Origin: Sphingomonas immobilis
GTDB lineage: Bacteria > Pseudomonadota > Alphaproteobacteria > Sphingomonadales > Sphingomonadaceae
Reading direction: 5' to 3'
DNA length: 64,000 nucleotides
NCBI RefSeq assembly: GCF_030580995.1
Contig: NZ_JAUQSZ010000008.1
Span: 62,001-126,000, forward strand
Notes under the pieces: generated by a model
What the model saw: the letters and a program-made list of their open reading frames with translations, nothing else
Databases searched by the model: none
What the model was told of the DNA's origin: nothing
Program-made: the position numbers and the translations under genes
Shown here: positions 18,398 through 26,342 of the stretch, piece after piece
Layout: every line of letters starts with the position of its first letter
How positions within the stretch are numbered: the stretch's first letter is position 1

Positions 18398-18933
18398 CAG
18401 TTTCGGGACGGAAAAATCCCCTGCAGGCAAATGATATAGCGAAGCCGGAGACGCGGCTGAATATTGGTATGCGGTTGAGAGCCGCCCTGGCTTCCAATTG
18501 CCGAGGGCGACATCAGCACTGGCGGCGTGGTCGCAGTCGAGTAAGCGGCACCTTGATTGCTCTGGCCGAACATCACATTCGATGCTGGCGTCGCCACTTT
18601 CTGCGCAACCGCAGTGCCGACCGTTCCACCGACAAGTTGATGCAGATGGGCTGGCATCTGCTGCGAGTTCAGCGTGACCGTATCGACGCCGGAGACTTCG
18701 CCGAGAACGCGGTTGGTGAGTCCCGGCCCCGTCCCCCAATGCATTGCCGCCCGTCCGCGCAGATCCGGCAGCTGAAAGGTCGTCTGGCCGTTTCCACCGT
18801 AGGTTGTGCCAAGGATCGAGAACAGTGCGGAGTTCTGCGCGATCGACAGGATTTGCCCCTCGCACAAGGCCCAGCTTGCGGGCGCGAAGCTGAAACCGAC
18901 CAGGCGGATTTCACCGATATATGGCTCACTCAT
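18397..18933 (-). CDS. Tail-collar / microcystin-dependent-protein-like protein, copy 1
   Basis: 178 residues of one phage tail-collar domain. Family marks are the N-terminal YIGEIRLVGFSFAPASWALC, the repeat GQILSIAQNSALFSILGTTYGGNGQTTFQLPDLRGR (given here in parts), the HLHQL loop and the C-terminus QPHTNIQPRLRLRYIICLQG ending FPSRN. Proteins of this type (MdpB in Microcystis) are found outside prophages and their role is unclear. No capsid, portal or tail-tube genes are near, so this is not a prophage fragment. No signal peptide is visible. Confidence 0.85.
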   Translation of the reverse strand: MSEPYIGEIRLVGFSFAPASWALCEGQILSIAQNSALFSILGTTYGGNGQTTFQLPDLRGRAAMHWGTGPGLTNRVLGEVSGVDTVTLNSQQMPAHLHQLVGGTVGTAVAQKVATPASNVMFGQSNQGAAYSTATTPPVLMSPSAIGSQGGSQPHTNIQPRLRLRYIICLQGIFPSRN

Positions 18934-18960
18934 AATTGGTCCCCTAAACGATCCGGCAGC

Positions 18961-19500
18961 TCAGTTGCGGGACGGAAAAACGCCGTAAAGGCAGATGATA
19001 AACGACAGGCATTCCGCAGGCATCAGATTGGTGTGCGGTTGCGAGCCGCCAGCCGGCGGCAAAGCAAGCGGCGAGAAAGGCTGTGGAGTAAAGGGGGTCG
19101 ATCCGGGTGCCGCGTATAGGTAGCCGGGTGCCCCGGCCGGCGTCGCGGGAATAGAGTTTGTCGTCGGCCCCGGCAGGTTGCCCGTCGCCGTCGTCGCGTA
19201 CACCGCGTGATTGTGAACCGGCATTTCGGGCAGGATGAGCGTATGCGTTTCCTCACCCGCGAGTTCGCCGATCGTGCGCGGCGTCAGGCCCGCGCCAGTG
19301 CCCTGGCCAACTGGCAGCCGACCGCGCAGATCGGGCAAGGCAAAAGTCGTCTGACCGTTGCCGCCGTAATTGGTACCAAGCAGCGAGAACAGCGCGGTAT
19401 TCTGCGCAATCGACATGATCTGCCCATTGCAGAATGCGAAATTTACCGGCGCGAAGTTTCCGGCGAACAGACGAATTTCGCTGATGTACGGGTCGCTCAT
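18961..19500 (-). CDS. Tail-collar / microcystin-dependent-protein-like protein, copy 2
   Basis: 179 residues, same architecture as its neighbours: YISEIRLFAGNFAPVNFAFC, then NGQIMSIAQNTALFSLLG, YGGNGQTTFALPDLRGRL, the MPVHNHAVYA loop and C-terminal GVFPSRN. The middle part between the His loop and the C-terminus (Pro/Ala/Thr-rich) differs most between the copies, as expected for a variable tip. A GAGGAG ribosome site lies 9 nt before the ATG. It is 27 bp from copy 1 and 31 bp from copy 3, in one operon. Confidence 0.85.
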   Translation of the reverse strand: MSDPYISEIRLFAGNFAPVNFAFCNGQIMSIAQNTALFSLLGTNYGGNGQTTFALPDLRGRLPVGQGTGAGLTPRTIGELAGEETHTLILPEMPVHNHAVYATTATGNLPGPTTNSIPATPAGAPGYLYAAPGSTPFTPQPFSPLALPPAGGSQPHTNLMPAECLSFIICLYGVFPSRN

Positions 19501-19531
19501 GGCGTCTAACTCCTCTTCCCCGGCAACAGGC

Positions 19532-20059
19532 CTAATTCCGCGATGGGAAAATCCCGGAAACCGCGATGCAATAGTTCAACACCAGATACGGCTGCATGTT
19601 GTTATGCGGCTGACTGCCGCCCTGCGTCGTCATAGACGCGCCGGCAATTGCAACGAGCGGATTTGTGTCCGCAGCATAAAAATCCGACGCTGCCGAATTG
19701 TCAGGACCGAACAGAGCCGGCGTCGGATTGCTGGGCGCCTTCTGAACCGCGCCGGCGTTGCTCGTTCCCGTCAGTCGGTGCGAATGGGCCGGCAGTTCCG
19801 AAAGCGCCAGCGCAACGGCTTCGACGCCTTCCTGCTGACCGAGATTGCCGCCGCCGGAGGCAGGGCCTGCCGCGGTGCGGCCCGCGAGATTAGGCAACGC
19901 GAATGTCGTCTGGCCGTTGCCGCCGTAGGTCGTGCCAAGCAGCGAGAAAAGGGCGGTATTCGTGCTGATCGGCAGTATCTGGCCCTGGCATAGCGCCCAT
20001 CCGCGAGGCGCGAAATTGCAAGCCCAGAGCTTGATCTCGCCAAGAAAAGGATTCGACAT
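19532..20059 (-). CDS. Tail-collar / microcystin-dependent-protein-like protein, copy 3
   Basis: 175 residues: FLGEIKLWACNFAPRGWALC, GQILPISTNTALFSLLG, YGGNGQTTFALPNLAGR, LPAHSHRLTG and C-terminal GIFPSRN. The ATG at 20059 matches the start of the other two copies; the frame is open 280 bp further upstream but that part has no family similarity. This is the first gene of the tail-collar/GNAT operon. Its promoter must lie in 20060-20267, shared with the divergent small ORF at 20268. Confidence 0.85.
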   Translation of the reverse strand: MSNPFLGEIKLWACNFAPRGWALCQGQILPISTNTALFSLLGTTYGGNGQTTFALPNLAGRTAAGPASGGGNLGQQEGVEAVALALSELPAHSHRLTGTSNAGAVQKAPSNPTPALFGPDNSAASDFYAADTNPLVAIAGASMTTQGGSQPHNNMQPYLVLNYCIAVSGIFPSRN

Positions 20060-20205
20060 CGGCGCTCTCCAACAGTCTGGCGGAGGCTCGAGTCGTTCTC
20101 GCGATTCGCCCCCACGTAACGTTAGCCATATCGTATTGCGCGGACCGTGCAATCGCGAACCTTCATGCCCGATTCTCACCGGACTCGGCCGCCGTATCGC
20201 GAGGA

Positions 20206-20234
20206 TTGCGAGCTTAGGCGGTTCGATGTAGAAA
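20206..20234 (+). promoter_or_regulatory. Candidate promoter for the putative precursor peptide
   Basis: TTGCGA at 20206-20211 and TAGAAA at 20229-20234 are separated by 17 bp, 33 bp before the ATG at 20268. The match to a sigma-70 consensus is moderate (4/6 and 4/6). Confidence 0.35.
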
Positions 20235-20267
20235 GGGACGAAGACGGAAACTTTCTGGGGGGACGCT

Positions 20268-20435
20268 ATGACCGATGACTGGCAGCCGGCGGAAACTCGG
20301 ATCGAATCCTCCCGTGGCGAAGCGCGCAAGCCCTGGACCACCCCGCGCGTAATTAGCTCGGACGCTACCGATACTCGTAAGGTTACGTCCCCTGGCGATT
20401 ATCCAAAGTCTGGTTCGACTTTCGGCGGCTCCTGA
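20268..20435 (+). CDS. Putative RiPP (lasso-like) precursor peptide
   Basis: A 55-codon ORF, too short for usual ORF cut-offs. The ATG follows a G-rich ribosome site (GGGGGG, 5 nt spacing). Residues 1-22 are hydrophilic; residues 22-28 read PWTTPRV, resembling the YxxPxL motif by which lasso leaders bind the PqqD-like recognition protein (W for Y, V for L). The C-terminal part (36-55) is TRKVTSPGD followed by YPKSGSTFGGS, rich in Ser/Thr/Gly with one Tyr and Asp, i.e. possible sites for a kinase, sulfotransferases and a beta-hydroxylase, all coded nearby. A Thr at -2 before Thr36 and Asp44 at ring position 9 would fit a lasso ring, but the leader spacing is short. It converges on the cyclase gene with 6 bp between stops. 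Identification is by position and motif only. Confidence 0.65.
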   Translation: MTDDWQPAETRIESSRGEARKPWTTPRVISSDATDTRKVTSPGDYPKSGSTFGGS

Positions 20436-20441
20436 TCCATT

Positions 20442-22376
20442 TCAGTCGTCGTTGCGTGGATCGTTGCTGCGCCGGAACCACTCAAGATAGCGCGCAGCAA
20501 AAAGCGTCCGCAACGCGGTGCCGGCGTTCTGTTCTTGCTCCGTGATCGCACGACGCCCCTTCGGGATCGTATCCAGTTTCGCGATAATCGCACGCGAGCC
20601 TTCAAGATCGAACACCCGCCCCGCACCTGTCGCAGCGAGTCGCTCCGCCTCGCGCAGCAATTCGGGCAGATCGCGGCGCACCATCCGCATCTGATCGGGC
20701 GCGATCCGGTCGTTGCGGCGGCCGCGAGTCAGGAACTCGCGCGGATAGATATCGGCGAGCGCGCGGCGCGCGAGGTGGCGATTGCGCCCTTCCCTGACCT
20801 GGAAGATTACCGGGGCGGCCAGCGCAAGCTCGACAACGCGACGGTCATGGAAGGGGCGCGTCATTTCGAGCCCGTATGACGCGGCGAGTGTGCCATGGGG
20901 CGTATCAGACTGATCCGCGAGACGTGCGACGATGCGCAGGGAAAAATCGCGTGGATCGACGATTGGCGTACCACCTTTGCGCAACCGCCCCTCGGCGACC
21001 AGCGTATCGACCCGCTCCCGCCGCAGCAGCGCCAGCGGGCGCGGCGGACGACCTCCGCGCTTCAGCCGCTCCCAGCCATGCCGAACCGGTGCAGGCAGCG
21101 ACGGACGCAGCAATTGATTCCACACCGTCCGCCACCAGCTGTCGCCGGTGACGCGGCGGTGCGCGACCGCCTCGCGCACGACATCGCGAAATCGCCCTTG
21201 CGCCGCCAATTCCGCGAGCATGTGGTCGCCGCGCGGGTTGAGCGTATAGTCTCCGCCGTGGCCGTCCATCACCAGACGCGCGCCTCGCGTGGCCAGCGAC
21301 TCGAACAGCGCGGTGGTAATCGGATATTCCGCGCTCGCGCCGATCACTGCGTTCTCGAACGCCTGCTCGAGCCCGCTCAACAAATCCCTGCCGTCGCCGG
21401 TGACATAGCCTACATCGAGATGCGGCATGTCACGCGCGCACAGTTCCACCCAGCGCCGCGCATCACCCTTCGCGGCCGCACCGGCTGACGCAACCGAGCT
21501 TGCGGCGACGAGGCGCAGGCCGCTCGTCGTCAGGGACGGGCCCGCAAGACCGGCGATCGCGCCGCTGTCGAAACCCCCGCTGAGGACGAGACCCGGTGGC
21601 CGATCGAGGCGGCGCACGCGGCACGCGACCGCTTCCTCCAACACGCGGCGATAGGCCGCGATATAATAGTCGATATCCTTGCCAAGGTGCGCCGGGTCGG
21701 CGTGCGGCTGCCAGTAGCGCCTGCTCGTCACTACACCGTCGCGATCGACCGTGATTACCGTACCGCCGCTGAGCCCGGAGATCCCCGCGAAGGGCGTCTC
21801 TCCGGGAGCGGACCTGAGTTCCCGGTAAGCGCGGCGCTCCGCCCAACCTTCACGCAATGCGTGCGGCGCGCCCTCGGCCCAAAGCGCCGGCACCTCAGTC
21901 GCGAAGGTGATGCGATCGGCATCGAGATGATAGTAGAGCTGGCGCTGCCCCATCGGATCGCGCGCCAGCGTCAGCCGCCGAGTGCGCGCATCCCAGATGG
22001 CGAAAGCGAAATCGCCGATGACGTGATCCACGCACGCCTCGCCCCAAGCGGCGAACGCACGCATCAAAAGCGCGCTGTCGGCCATCTCCACAAGCGCCGG
22101 TTCGGCGATATCGAGCGCGGCGGCGAGTTCCTCACGATTGTCGATACGCAGATCCGCGACGAGCAGACGGCCCGCCGTGCGATCGAACACCGGCTGCTGA
22201 TCGAAGCGATCCTCGCGCGTCACACGCATCAGCCCGCGCCCGAGCGCGGCGGGGCCGTCGGCGATGTGCTCGCTGCCGTCGGGCAGCCGCGTTGCCATCG
22301 CCTGTCGCATCCGGTCGAGCGCGCGCAGGTCCGCGTCCCCGCGATCGAAGCGCACGATGCCGAAGATCGCGCTCAC
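20442..22376 (-). CDS. Asparagine-synthase-like protein (lasso cyclase C-type)
   Basis: 644 residues: N-terminal class-II glutaminase-like domain (1-210) and C-terminal asparagine synthase domain with the PP-loop SGGFDS at 266-271. Glutaminases need Cys as the first residue after Met; here the protein starts MSAIFGIV, so ammonia release from glutamine is not expected. The same loss is known in McjC-type lasso cyclases, which adenylate an Asp/Glu side chain and close a macrolactam. With the PqqD, B2 and ABC genes nearby, a cyclase role is the best reading. GTG start; 16 bp downstream of the PqqD gene. A true asparagine synthetase is less likely. Confidence 0.8.
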   Translation of the reverse strand: MSAIFGIVRFDRGDADLRALDRMRQAMATRLPDGSEHIADGPAALGRGLMRVTREDRFDQQPVFDRTAGRLLVADLRIDNREELAAALDIAEPALVEMADSALLMRAFAAWGEACVDHVIGDFAFAIWDARTRRLTLARDPMGQRQLYYHLDADRITFATEVPALWAEGAPHALREGWAERRAYRELRSAPGETPFAGISGLSGGTVITVDRDGVVTSRRYWQPHADPAHLGKDIDYYIAAYRRVLEEAVACRVRRLDRPPGLVLSGGFDSGAIAGLAGPSLTTSGLRLVAASSVASAGAAAKGDARRWVELCARDMPHLDVGYVTGDGRDLLSGLEQAFENAVIGASAEYPITTALFESLATRGARLVMDGHGGDYTLNPRGDHMLAELAAQGRFRDVVREAVAHRRVTGDSWWRTVWNQLLRPSLPAPVRHGWERLKRGGRPPRPLALLRRERVDTLVAEGRLRKGGTPIVDPRDFSLRIVARLADQSDTPHGTLAASYGLEMTRPFHDRRVVELALAAPVIFQVREGRNRHLARRALADIYPREFLTRGRRNDRIAPDQMRMVRRDLPELLREAERLAATGAGRVFDLEGSRAIIAKLDTIPKGRRAITEQEQNAGTALRTLFAARYLEWFRRSNDPRNDD

Positions 22377-22392
22377 GGCGTGATCCCGCGGA

Positions 22393-22656
22393 TCAGGGAA
22401 TCATCTCGATCGCCCGGTGCGAATCGAGATCGGCGATAAACGCATCGATTTCCGCACGGCAGGTCTCCGGCGTCACGTCGAATTCCTCGACCAGCGTGTC
22501 GCACAACGTATCCGGGGATTGCGGCATGTCGAGCAGCGACCAGATTCGTGCGGCGACTTCGTTCAGGCCGAGATATTTACCTTCGATGACACTCATCATG
22601 ACGATTTCGGCGCCGACGCTTGCCGCGATCCAGTCACCCCGTTTGCCGATGCGCAT
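22393..22656 (-). CDS. PqqD-family peptide chaperone (RiPP recognition element, B1-type)
   Basis: 87 residues with the PqqD winged-helix pattern: IVMMSVIEGKYLGLNEVAARIWSLL, then DTLCDTLVEEFDVTPE and a last helix EIDAFIADLD. In lasso and other RiPP systems such proteins bind the leader peptide and deliver it to the protease and cyclase. The ATG at 22656 is chosen for its AGGAGG at 6-nt spacing; an upstream ATG at 22686 lies inside the sulfotransferase gene. It overlaps that gene by 23 bp and precedes the cyclase. NCBI's HPr-rel-A system PqqD proteins are a possible closer family, to be tested by HMM. Confidence 0.85.
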   Translation of the reverse strand: MRIGKRGDWIAASVGAEIVMMSVIEGKYLGLNEVAARIWSLLDMPQSPDTLCDTLVEEFDVTPETCRAEIDAFIADLDSHRAIEMIP

Positions 22657-23560
22657 CGCTATCCTCCTGTTCCCGAACCGGTTCATAGCCCAGCCGTTTC
22701 ATCATCGCGACATGATCGCGTTCGATGCGGAGTACCTGCTGCGCGGTCAACTCGTCGCGCCATCCCCCGGCCTTGCCACGGCGGAAGAAGCGGCTGCCCG
22801 GTTCGCGGTATGGCGGCGCTTCACCGAAGCCGGTTTTGGCCTCCTGACGTTGCAATTCCTCAATCGACGCGCGGCCCACCGCTTCGGCAATATCCGCATC
22901 GGTGGCGCGCCAACCCGCGAAGTGCAGCGCCCCGCGCACCGCCCCCACCGGATCACGATGCAGATCTTCGTACCGGACGAGATGCACCGGGATGTCGGCC
23001 TGCGCCAGCCAGCTCTCGGCGAACGCGCTCCACCCAAGCAATTGCTGGCGGAGCTGAATTTCCAGCCCGCGCACGCTACCGCAGAACGCGAAGGCGGGAT
23101 CCGCCATCAGGCCGATCGCCTTGTCGATCGTGACCGACTGGTGATTGGCGAGCGATGCCGCGACGTCGCGGGGATCGCGGACGAACAGGATCGCTCCGGC
23201 AGCGGCGTGCGCGCCGCCCATCATCGCCTCGCCCGCGTTGGTCAGCGTGTAGGCGTCATGCGTCTTTACGAATCGGACGGGGTAACGCGATTCGCGCTCG
23301 AACGGGTCTTCGAAAATGTCCGCCGCGAGGTGGCGGTAAAGCCCCGGTCGCAGCAGGTCGATTTCGGCGAAGGTCAGCAGCCCCGATTCGATCAGTAAGT
23401 GATTATCGAAACGCGCGCGGGCGCTGGCGATCGTGTCGCTGCCGTTGAGCGCGTTGATGTCGGCCGGCGCGGCATCGGGCGAATCGAGATTGGCGAGGAC
23501 GATACGGAACCAGGTGTTTCCCGATTTCGGATAGGAGGCGAGCCAGACGGTCGGTCTCAT
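22634..23560 (-). CDS. Sulfotransferase (PAPS-dependent)
   Basis: 308 residues. The PAPS-binding loop YPKSGNTW lies at 10-17, a KTHD motif with likely catalytic Lys/His at 99-102, and the 3'-phosphate binding RDPRDV at 128-133. The family transfers sulfate from PAPS to hydroxyl or amino groups. Inside this cluster the candidate acceptor is the precursor peptide (Tyr45 or its Ser/Thr residues) or a hydroxylated side chain, which is inference. Its ATG overlaps the kinase stop by 4 bp (ATGA), so it is translated together with the kinase. Confidence 0.88.
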   Translation of the reverse strand: MRPTVWLASYPKSGNTWFRIVLANLDSPDAAPADINALNGSDTIASARARFDNHLLIESGLLTFAEIDLLRPGLYRHLAADIFEDPFERESRYPVRFVKTHDAYTLTNAGEAMMGGAHAAAGAILFVRDPRDVAASLANHQSVTIDKAIGLMADPAFAFCGSVRGLEIQLRQQLLGWSAFAESWLAQADIPVHLVRYEDLHRDPVGAVRGALHFAGWRATDADIAEAVGRASIEELQRQEAKTGFGEAPPYREPGSRFFRRGKAGGWRDELTAQQVLRIERDHVAMMKRLGYEPVREQEDSDAHRQTG

Positions 23561-24519
23561 GCGGGTTGCGGCCTCCGCGCCTCCGAGATGAGACCGGGAT
23601 CCGCCAGGCCGATTTCAGCCCAGTGCCGCTCGAGACCGGCAATCGTCTCGTCCATTGCGTCGAAGCGGAATGGACGGGTGAGAAAGAACAACCCGGCGTC
23701 GCTCGCGATCGTCGCACCCATGCGGAAATAGGCCTCGCGCTGCCCCATGCGGCGGATCAGCATCGGGCGATAGGCATTCGCGACGAGCAACTGTGCGGCT
23801 TCGACGAGGTTCGCAGGCTCGATTCCGGCGCGGTGCGGCGGGCGCTCCTGCATCAGGAAATAGATTGCGCCGATCTGGATCGGATCGGCTTCGGAACGGA
23901 GCGGATCGACGAAGAATTTCTCGAGTCCCGCGCGCATCGCCTCGCCGCGCCGATCGTCGAGCCCCAGCGCGTCGATCGAACGCTCCCAAAGCCGCAAGCA
24001 GCGGCCGTCGGGCTGGACGGTCGGACGGCCGGCATCGTCGAGCCGGATCGCCGCCTGATCGTCGGTGAGGAGAGGATAGCCGCGTTCGCCGAGTGCAGCT
24101 GCCAGCGTCGATTTTCCCGCACCCGACGCCCCGCAGAACAGCACGGCCTTGCCCCCGACCACGATGGTGCTGGCATGCAGCACGATGTTGCAGCGCTGGT
24201 GCAAAAGGATGCCGAAGACGTTGCCGGCGAGGAAGATCGCCACATCGCGATCGGCGACACCGGCGGCGCGTTCGAAGACGATGGTGCGGCCGCCGCTCAG
24301 ATAGAAACGGGCGATATCGGGGATTTCGAGGAGAAAATCCTTCGCCCCGCGCTGCCACGTCGGGCCGGTCGCGAGCACGGCATCAAGCGCGGACGGCACG
24401 TTGCCTTCCGCGATGCGGGCGTCCGGCTCGTCAGCGCTTTCGATCGGGATCAGACCAGGCAACGCGATTTCGCTGGCAAGGACGAGCCCCGAGGCGCGGT
24501 AGAGATGCGTGCCGCTCAT
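23557..24519 (-). CDS. HprK-like serine kinase family protein
   Basis: 320 residues. The HPr-kinase-like core has LHASTIVVGGKAVLFCG, a P-loop GASGAGKS at 130-137 and LLTDD at 151-154. Such kinases in paeninodin-type lasso clusters phosphorylate a C-terminal serine of the precursor. Here the putative precursor ends GGS with a free C-terminal Ser55, a plausible site. The N-terminal 100 residues are a separate domain found in HprK-related proteins. The ATG at 24519 is one base past the stop of the upstream gene; an ATG at 24567 would overlap it. It may correspond to the HprK-related kinase A family. Confidence 0.82.
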   Translation of the reverse strand: MSGTHLYRASGLVLASEIALPGLIPIESADEPDARIAEGNVPSALDAVLATGPTWQRGAKDFLLEIPDIARFYLSGGRTIVFERAAGVADRDVAIFLAGNVFGILLHQRCNIVLHASTIVVGGKAVLFCGASGAGKSTLAAALGERGYPLLTDDQAAIRLDDAGRPTVQPDGRCLRLWERSIDALGLDDRRGEAMRAGLEKFFVDPLRSEADPIQIGAIYFLMQERPPHRAGIEPANLVEAAQLLVANAYRPMLIRRMGQREAYFRMGATIASDAGLFFLTRPFRFDAMDETIAGLERHWAEIGLADPGLISEARRPQPA

Positions 24520-24520
24520 C

Positions 24521-25699
24521 TCAGGCCCGTGCCCGCTCGAACACCACGCCGATATCGCCGAGGCCACGTACCGCCGCGCGGATGGCGTCGCTCACCTCCG
24601 CCTGCTTGGCGGCGCGGTCGTCCGTGAAGGATTGTTGTGGTTGCTTCGCATCGCGCGCGGCCGCTGCGCGCATCGCCGCGAGACCGGCGGCGTCAGTCGT
24701 TATACCAAGATGCGGCAGGATCGCTTGCTCCACCGCACCGGGCAGATCGGCGTAGTCGATCGTCAAGCCCGCATCGTCGCCATACGCCGAAACCGCCTCG
24801 CAAATGCGGCCGAGGACACGCGCGCAATATTCCTCGGGCGGCAGCAAGACCCCGGTGTCGATCCCGTAAAGGTCGTAAGGCGTCATCCCCTGCACCATCT
24901 GCGACCCGCGTATGCGCATTTGCGACACGATGATCTCCGCCAGATCGCGGTACAGGAACACCCAAGGCGCGGCCGGAAATGCCTTGCGGAACAACGGCAG
25001 CGCCATCGCGTGCCAGCTATCGAGCTTGAAGACGATCGGCCCTGCCCCGCCCCGCCCCAAGGCCGCGGCCATCGCGCGCAGCAGATCGATGCGGAACGCC
25101 TCGGGCAGATCGGGATGCGTGTGGGTGAGTTGAACGATCTCGTCGAGGATCGGTGCCTCCGAGACCACCACCGCGTCGGGCAGCGCCGCAATCATCTGCG
25201 CCACCAGCGTCGAGCCGCAACGCGACAGGTGGAATACGAAGCCGTCGGGCTCGCGCAGGCCCGGCGGCATGGTCGCCGCGAGGTCTGCCAGCGGCGTGCG
25301 CTGCGCGAGCCAGCGGTTGAATGGCCGGCGCACCGCGCGCCGCCTGCTGTCCTCGAAAAACGGCTCGGCGAGCGGCGCGCCCGCGAAATGCGCCCAGACG
25401 ACGAGCGGTCCAGCGTCGCCGGGAACGAGATCGACCGGACGCCAAGCCGCATCGGGCCATTCCCGCGTCGTCGCCCGCTGCGGCGCAAAGCGATCAAGGC
25501 CAAGCGGATCGGGCCTGAGCGCGCCCGCGATTTCGGCAGCATGCAGGGCGATACCGGCATCTTCGGCGGCACGGACGATCGCCTCGGCAAAAATGCCCGC
25601 ATCCTCGATCGCCGCCAGTGCAGCGTGGCGCGCGGTATCGGCGCGCAACAGGTGCTGCAGCCGCTCGATTCGTTCCGGTGCGGGCGTTTCCCCGTCCAC
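24521..25699 (-). CDS. Sulfotransferase-like protein with Nif11-like N-terminal domain
   Basis: 392 residues. Residues 10-62 (IERLQHLLRADTARHAALAA, then AGIFAEAIVRAAEDAGIAL) follow the helical Nif11 leader pattern, a domain otherwise found in RiPP precursors. The C-terminal part is sulfotransferase-like with a P-loop FHLSRCGSTL at 156-165 and FLYRDLAEIIVSQ as the 3'-phosphate region. The GTG at 25699 is chosen because AAGGAG stands 6 nt before it; longer in-frame starts run into the divergent hydroxylase. The domain may dock the enzyme on a partner. The Nif11 call is from the pattern only and needs an HMM test. Confidence 0.72.
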   Translation of the reverse strand: MDGETPAPERIERLQHLLRADTARHAALAAIEDAGIFAEAIVRAAEDAGIALHAAEIAGALRPDPLGLDRFAPQRATTREWPDAAWRPVDLVPGDAGPLVVWAHFAGAPLAEPFFEDSRRRAVRRPFNRWLAQRTPLADLAATMPPGLREPDGFVFHLSRCGSTLVAQMIAALPDAVVVSEAPILDEIVQLTHTHPDLPEAFRIDLLRAMAAALGRGGAGPIVFKLDSWHAMALPLFRKAFPAAPWVFLYRDLAEIIVSQMRIRGSQMVQGMTPYDLYGIDTGVLLPPEEYCARVLGRICEAVSAYGDDAGLTIDYADLPGAVEQAILPHLGITTDAAGLAAMRAAAARDAKQPQQSFTDDRAAKQAEVSDAIRAAVRGLGDIGVVFERARA

Positions 25700-25736
25700 G
25701 CCGCTCTCCTTTTCATCGCATCCTGCGCGCGGTAGC

Positions 25737-26339
25737 ATGCCTATCGTGCAAACCAGCCCTCGACAATTGCGAAGCTCCATCCCCGACCGGGTTCGTCTGC
25801 CATTGCCGGTCGACGCAGGGGGATTGCGCGCGGACCTTGCAGCGATGCGCGGGCAGGAATGGACGCCGCACCTCGTCACGCAGAATTTCGAGGGCGACTG
25901 GTCGGTGGTCGCGCTGCGCCACACGGCGGGTGCCACGCATCCGGTGATGAAGATCTATTCGGACCCGAACGCGACCGCATTCGAGGACGATCCGCTGCTG
26001 GACCGCGCACCGGCGTTCCGAGCGTTGCTGGCGGCACTGCAATGCCCGCTGCAGGCGGTGCGGCTGATGCGGCTGACGCCGGGCTCTATCATCAAGGAAC
26101 ATCGCGACCACGATCTGTCAGTCGAATTCGGATCGGCGCGGCTGCATGTGCCGATCGTGACGAACGCGGGAGTCGATTTCCGCCTGTCGGGCACGCCGGT
26201 GCCGCTGCGCGAGGGCGAAATCTGGTATCTTCGGCTCGCCGATCCGCACAGCGTCGCCAATCGCGGCGACACCGACCGCGTCCATCTCGTCATCGATTGC
26301 ACGGTGAACGACTGGCTGCTCGATATGCTCGGCGGCTGA
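25737..26339 (+). CDS. Aspartyl/asparaginyl beta-hydroxylase-like dioxygenase
   Basis: 200 residues of a cupin-type Fe(II)/2-oxoglutarate oxygenase. The iron ligands appear as EHRD (His122, Asp124) and DPHSVANRG (His171), with Arg181 in TDRVHLVID as likely 2-oxoglutarate contact. The family hydroxylates Asp or Asn at the beta carbon of proteins. It is the only plus-strand gene inside the cluster besides the precursor candidate, divergent from the sulfotransferase (37 bp apart) and convergent with the ABC gene (3 bp). The precursor candidate has several Asp residues, including Asp44. No strong ribosome site precedes the ATG. Confidence 0.85.
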   Translation: MPIVQTSPRQLRSSIPDRVRLPLPVDAGGLRADLAAMRGQEWTPHLVTQNFEGDWSVVALRHTAGATHPVMKIYSDPNATAFEDDPLLDRAPAFRALLAALQCPLQAVRLMRLTPGSIIKEHRDHDLSVEFGSARLHVPIVTNAGVDFRLSGTPVPLREGEIWYLRLADPHSVANRGDTDRVHLVIDCTVNDWLLDMLGG

Positions 26340-26342
26340 GCT

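Noticed and set aside
18397..20059. Prophage remnant (tail-collar domains)
   Set aside because: No integrase, capsid, portal, terminase or tail-tube genes are near; the three genes form a tidy operon with a GNAT gene.
20060..20341. N-terminal extension of tail-collar copy 3 by 94 residues
   Set aside because: The other two copies start at the same relative Met and the extension has no similarity; it overlaps the precursor candidate in the other direction.
20442..22376. Housekeeping asparagine synthetase
   Set aside because: Lacks the N-terminal Cys nucleophile and lies among PqqD, B2 and exporter genes.
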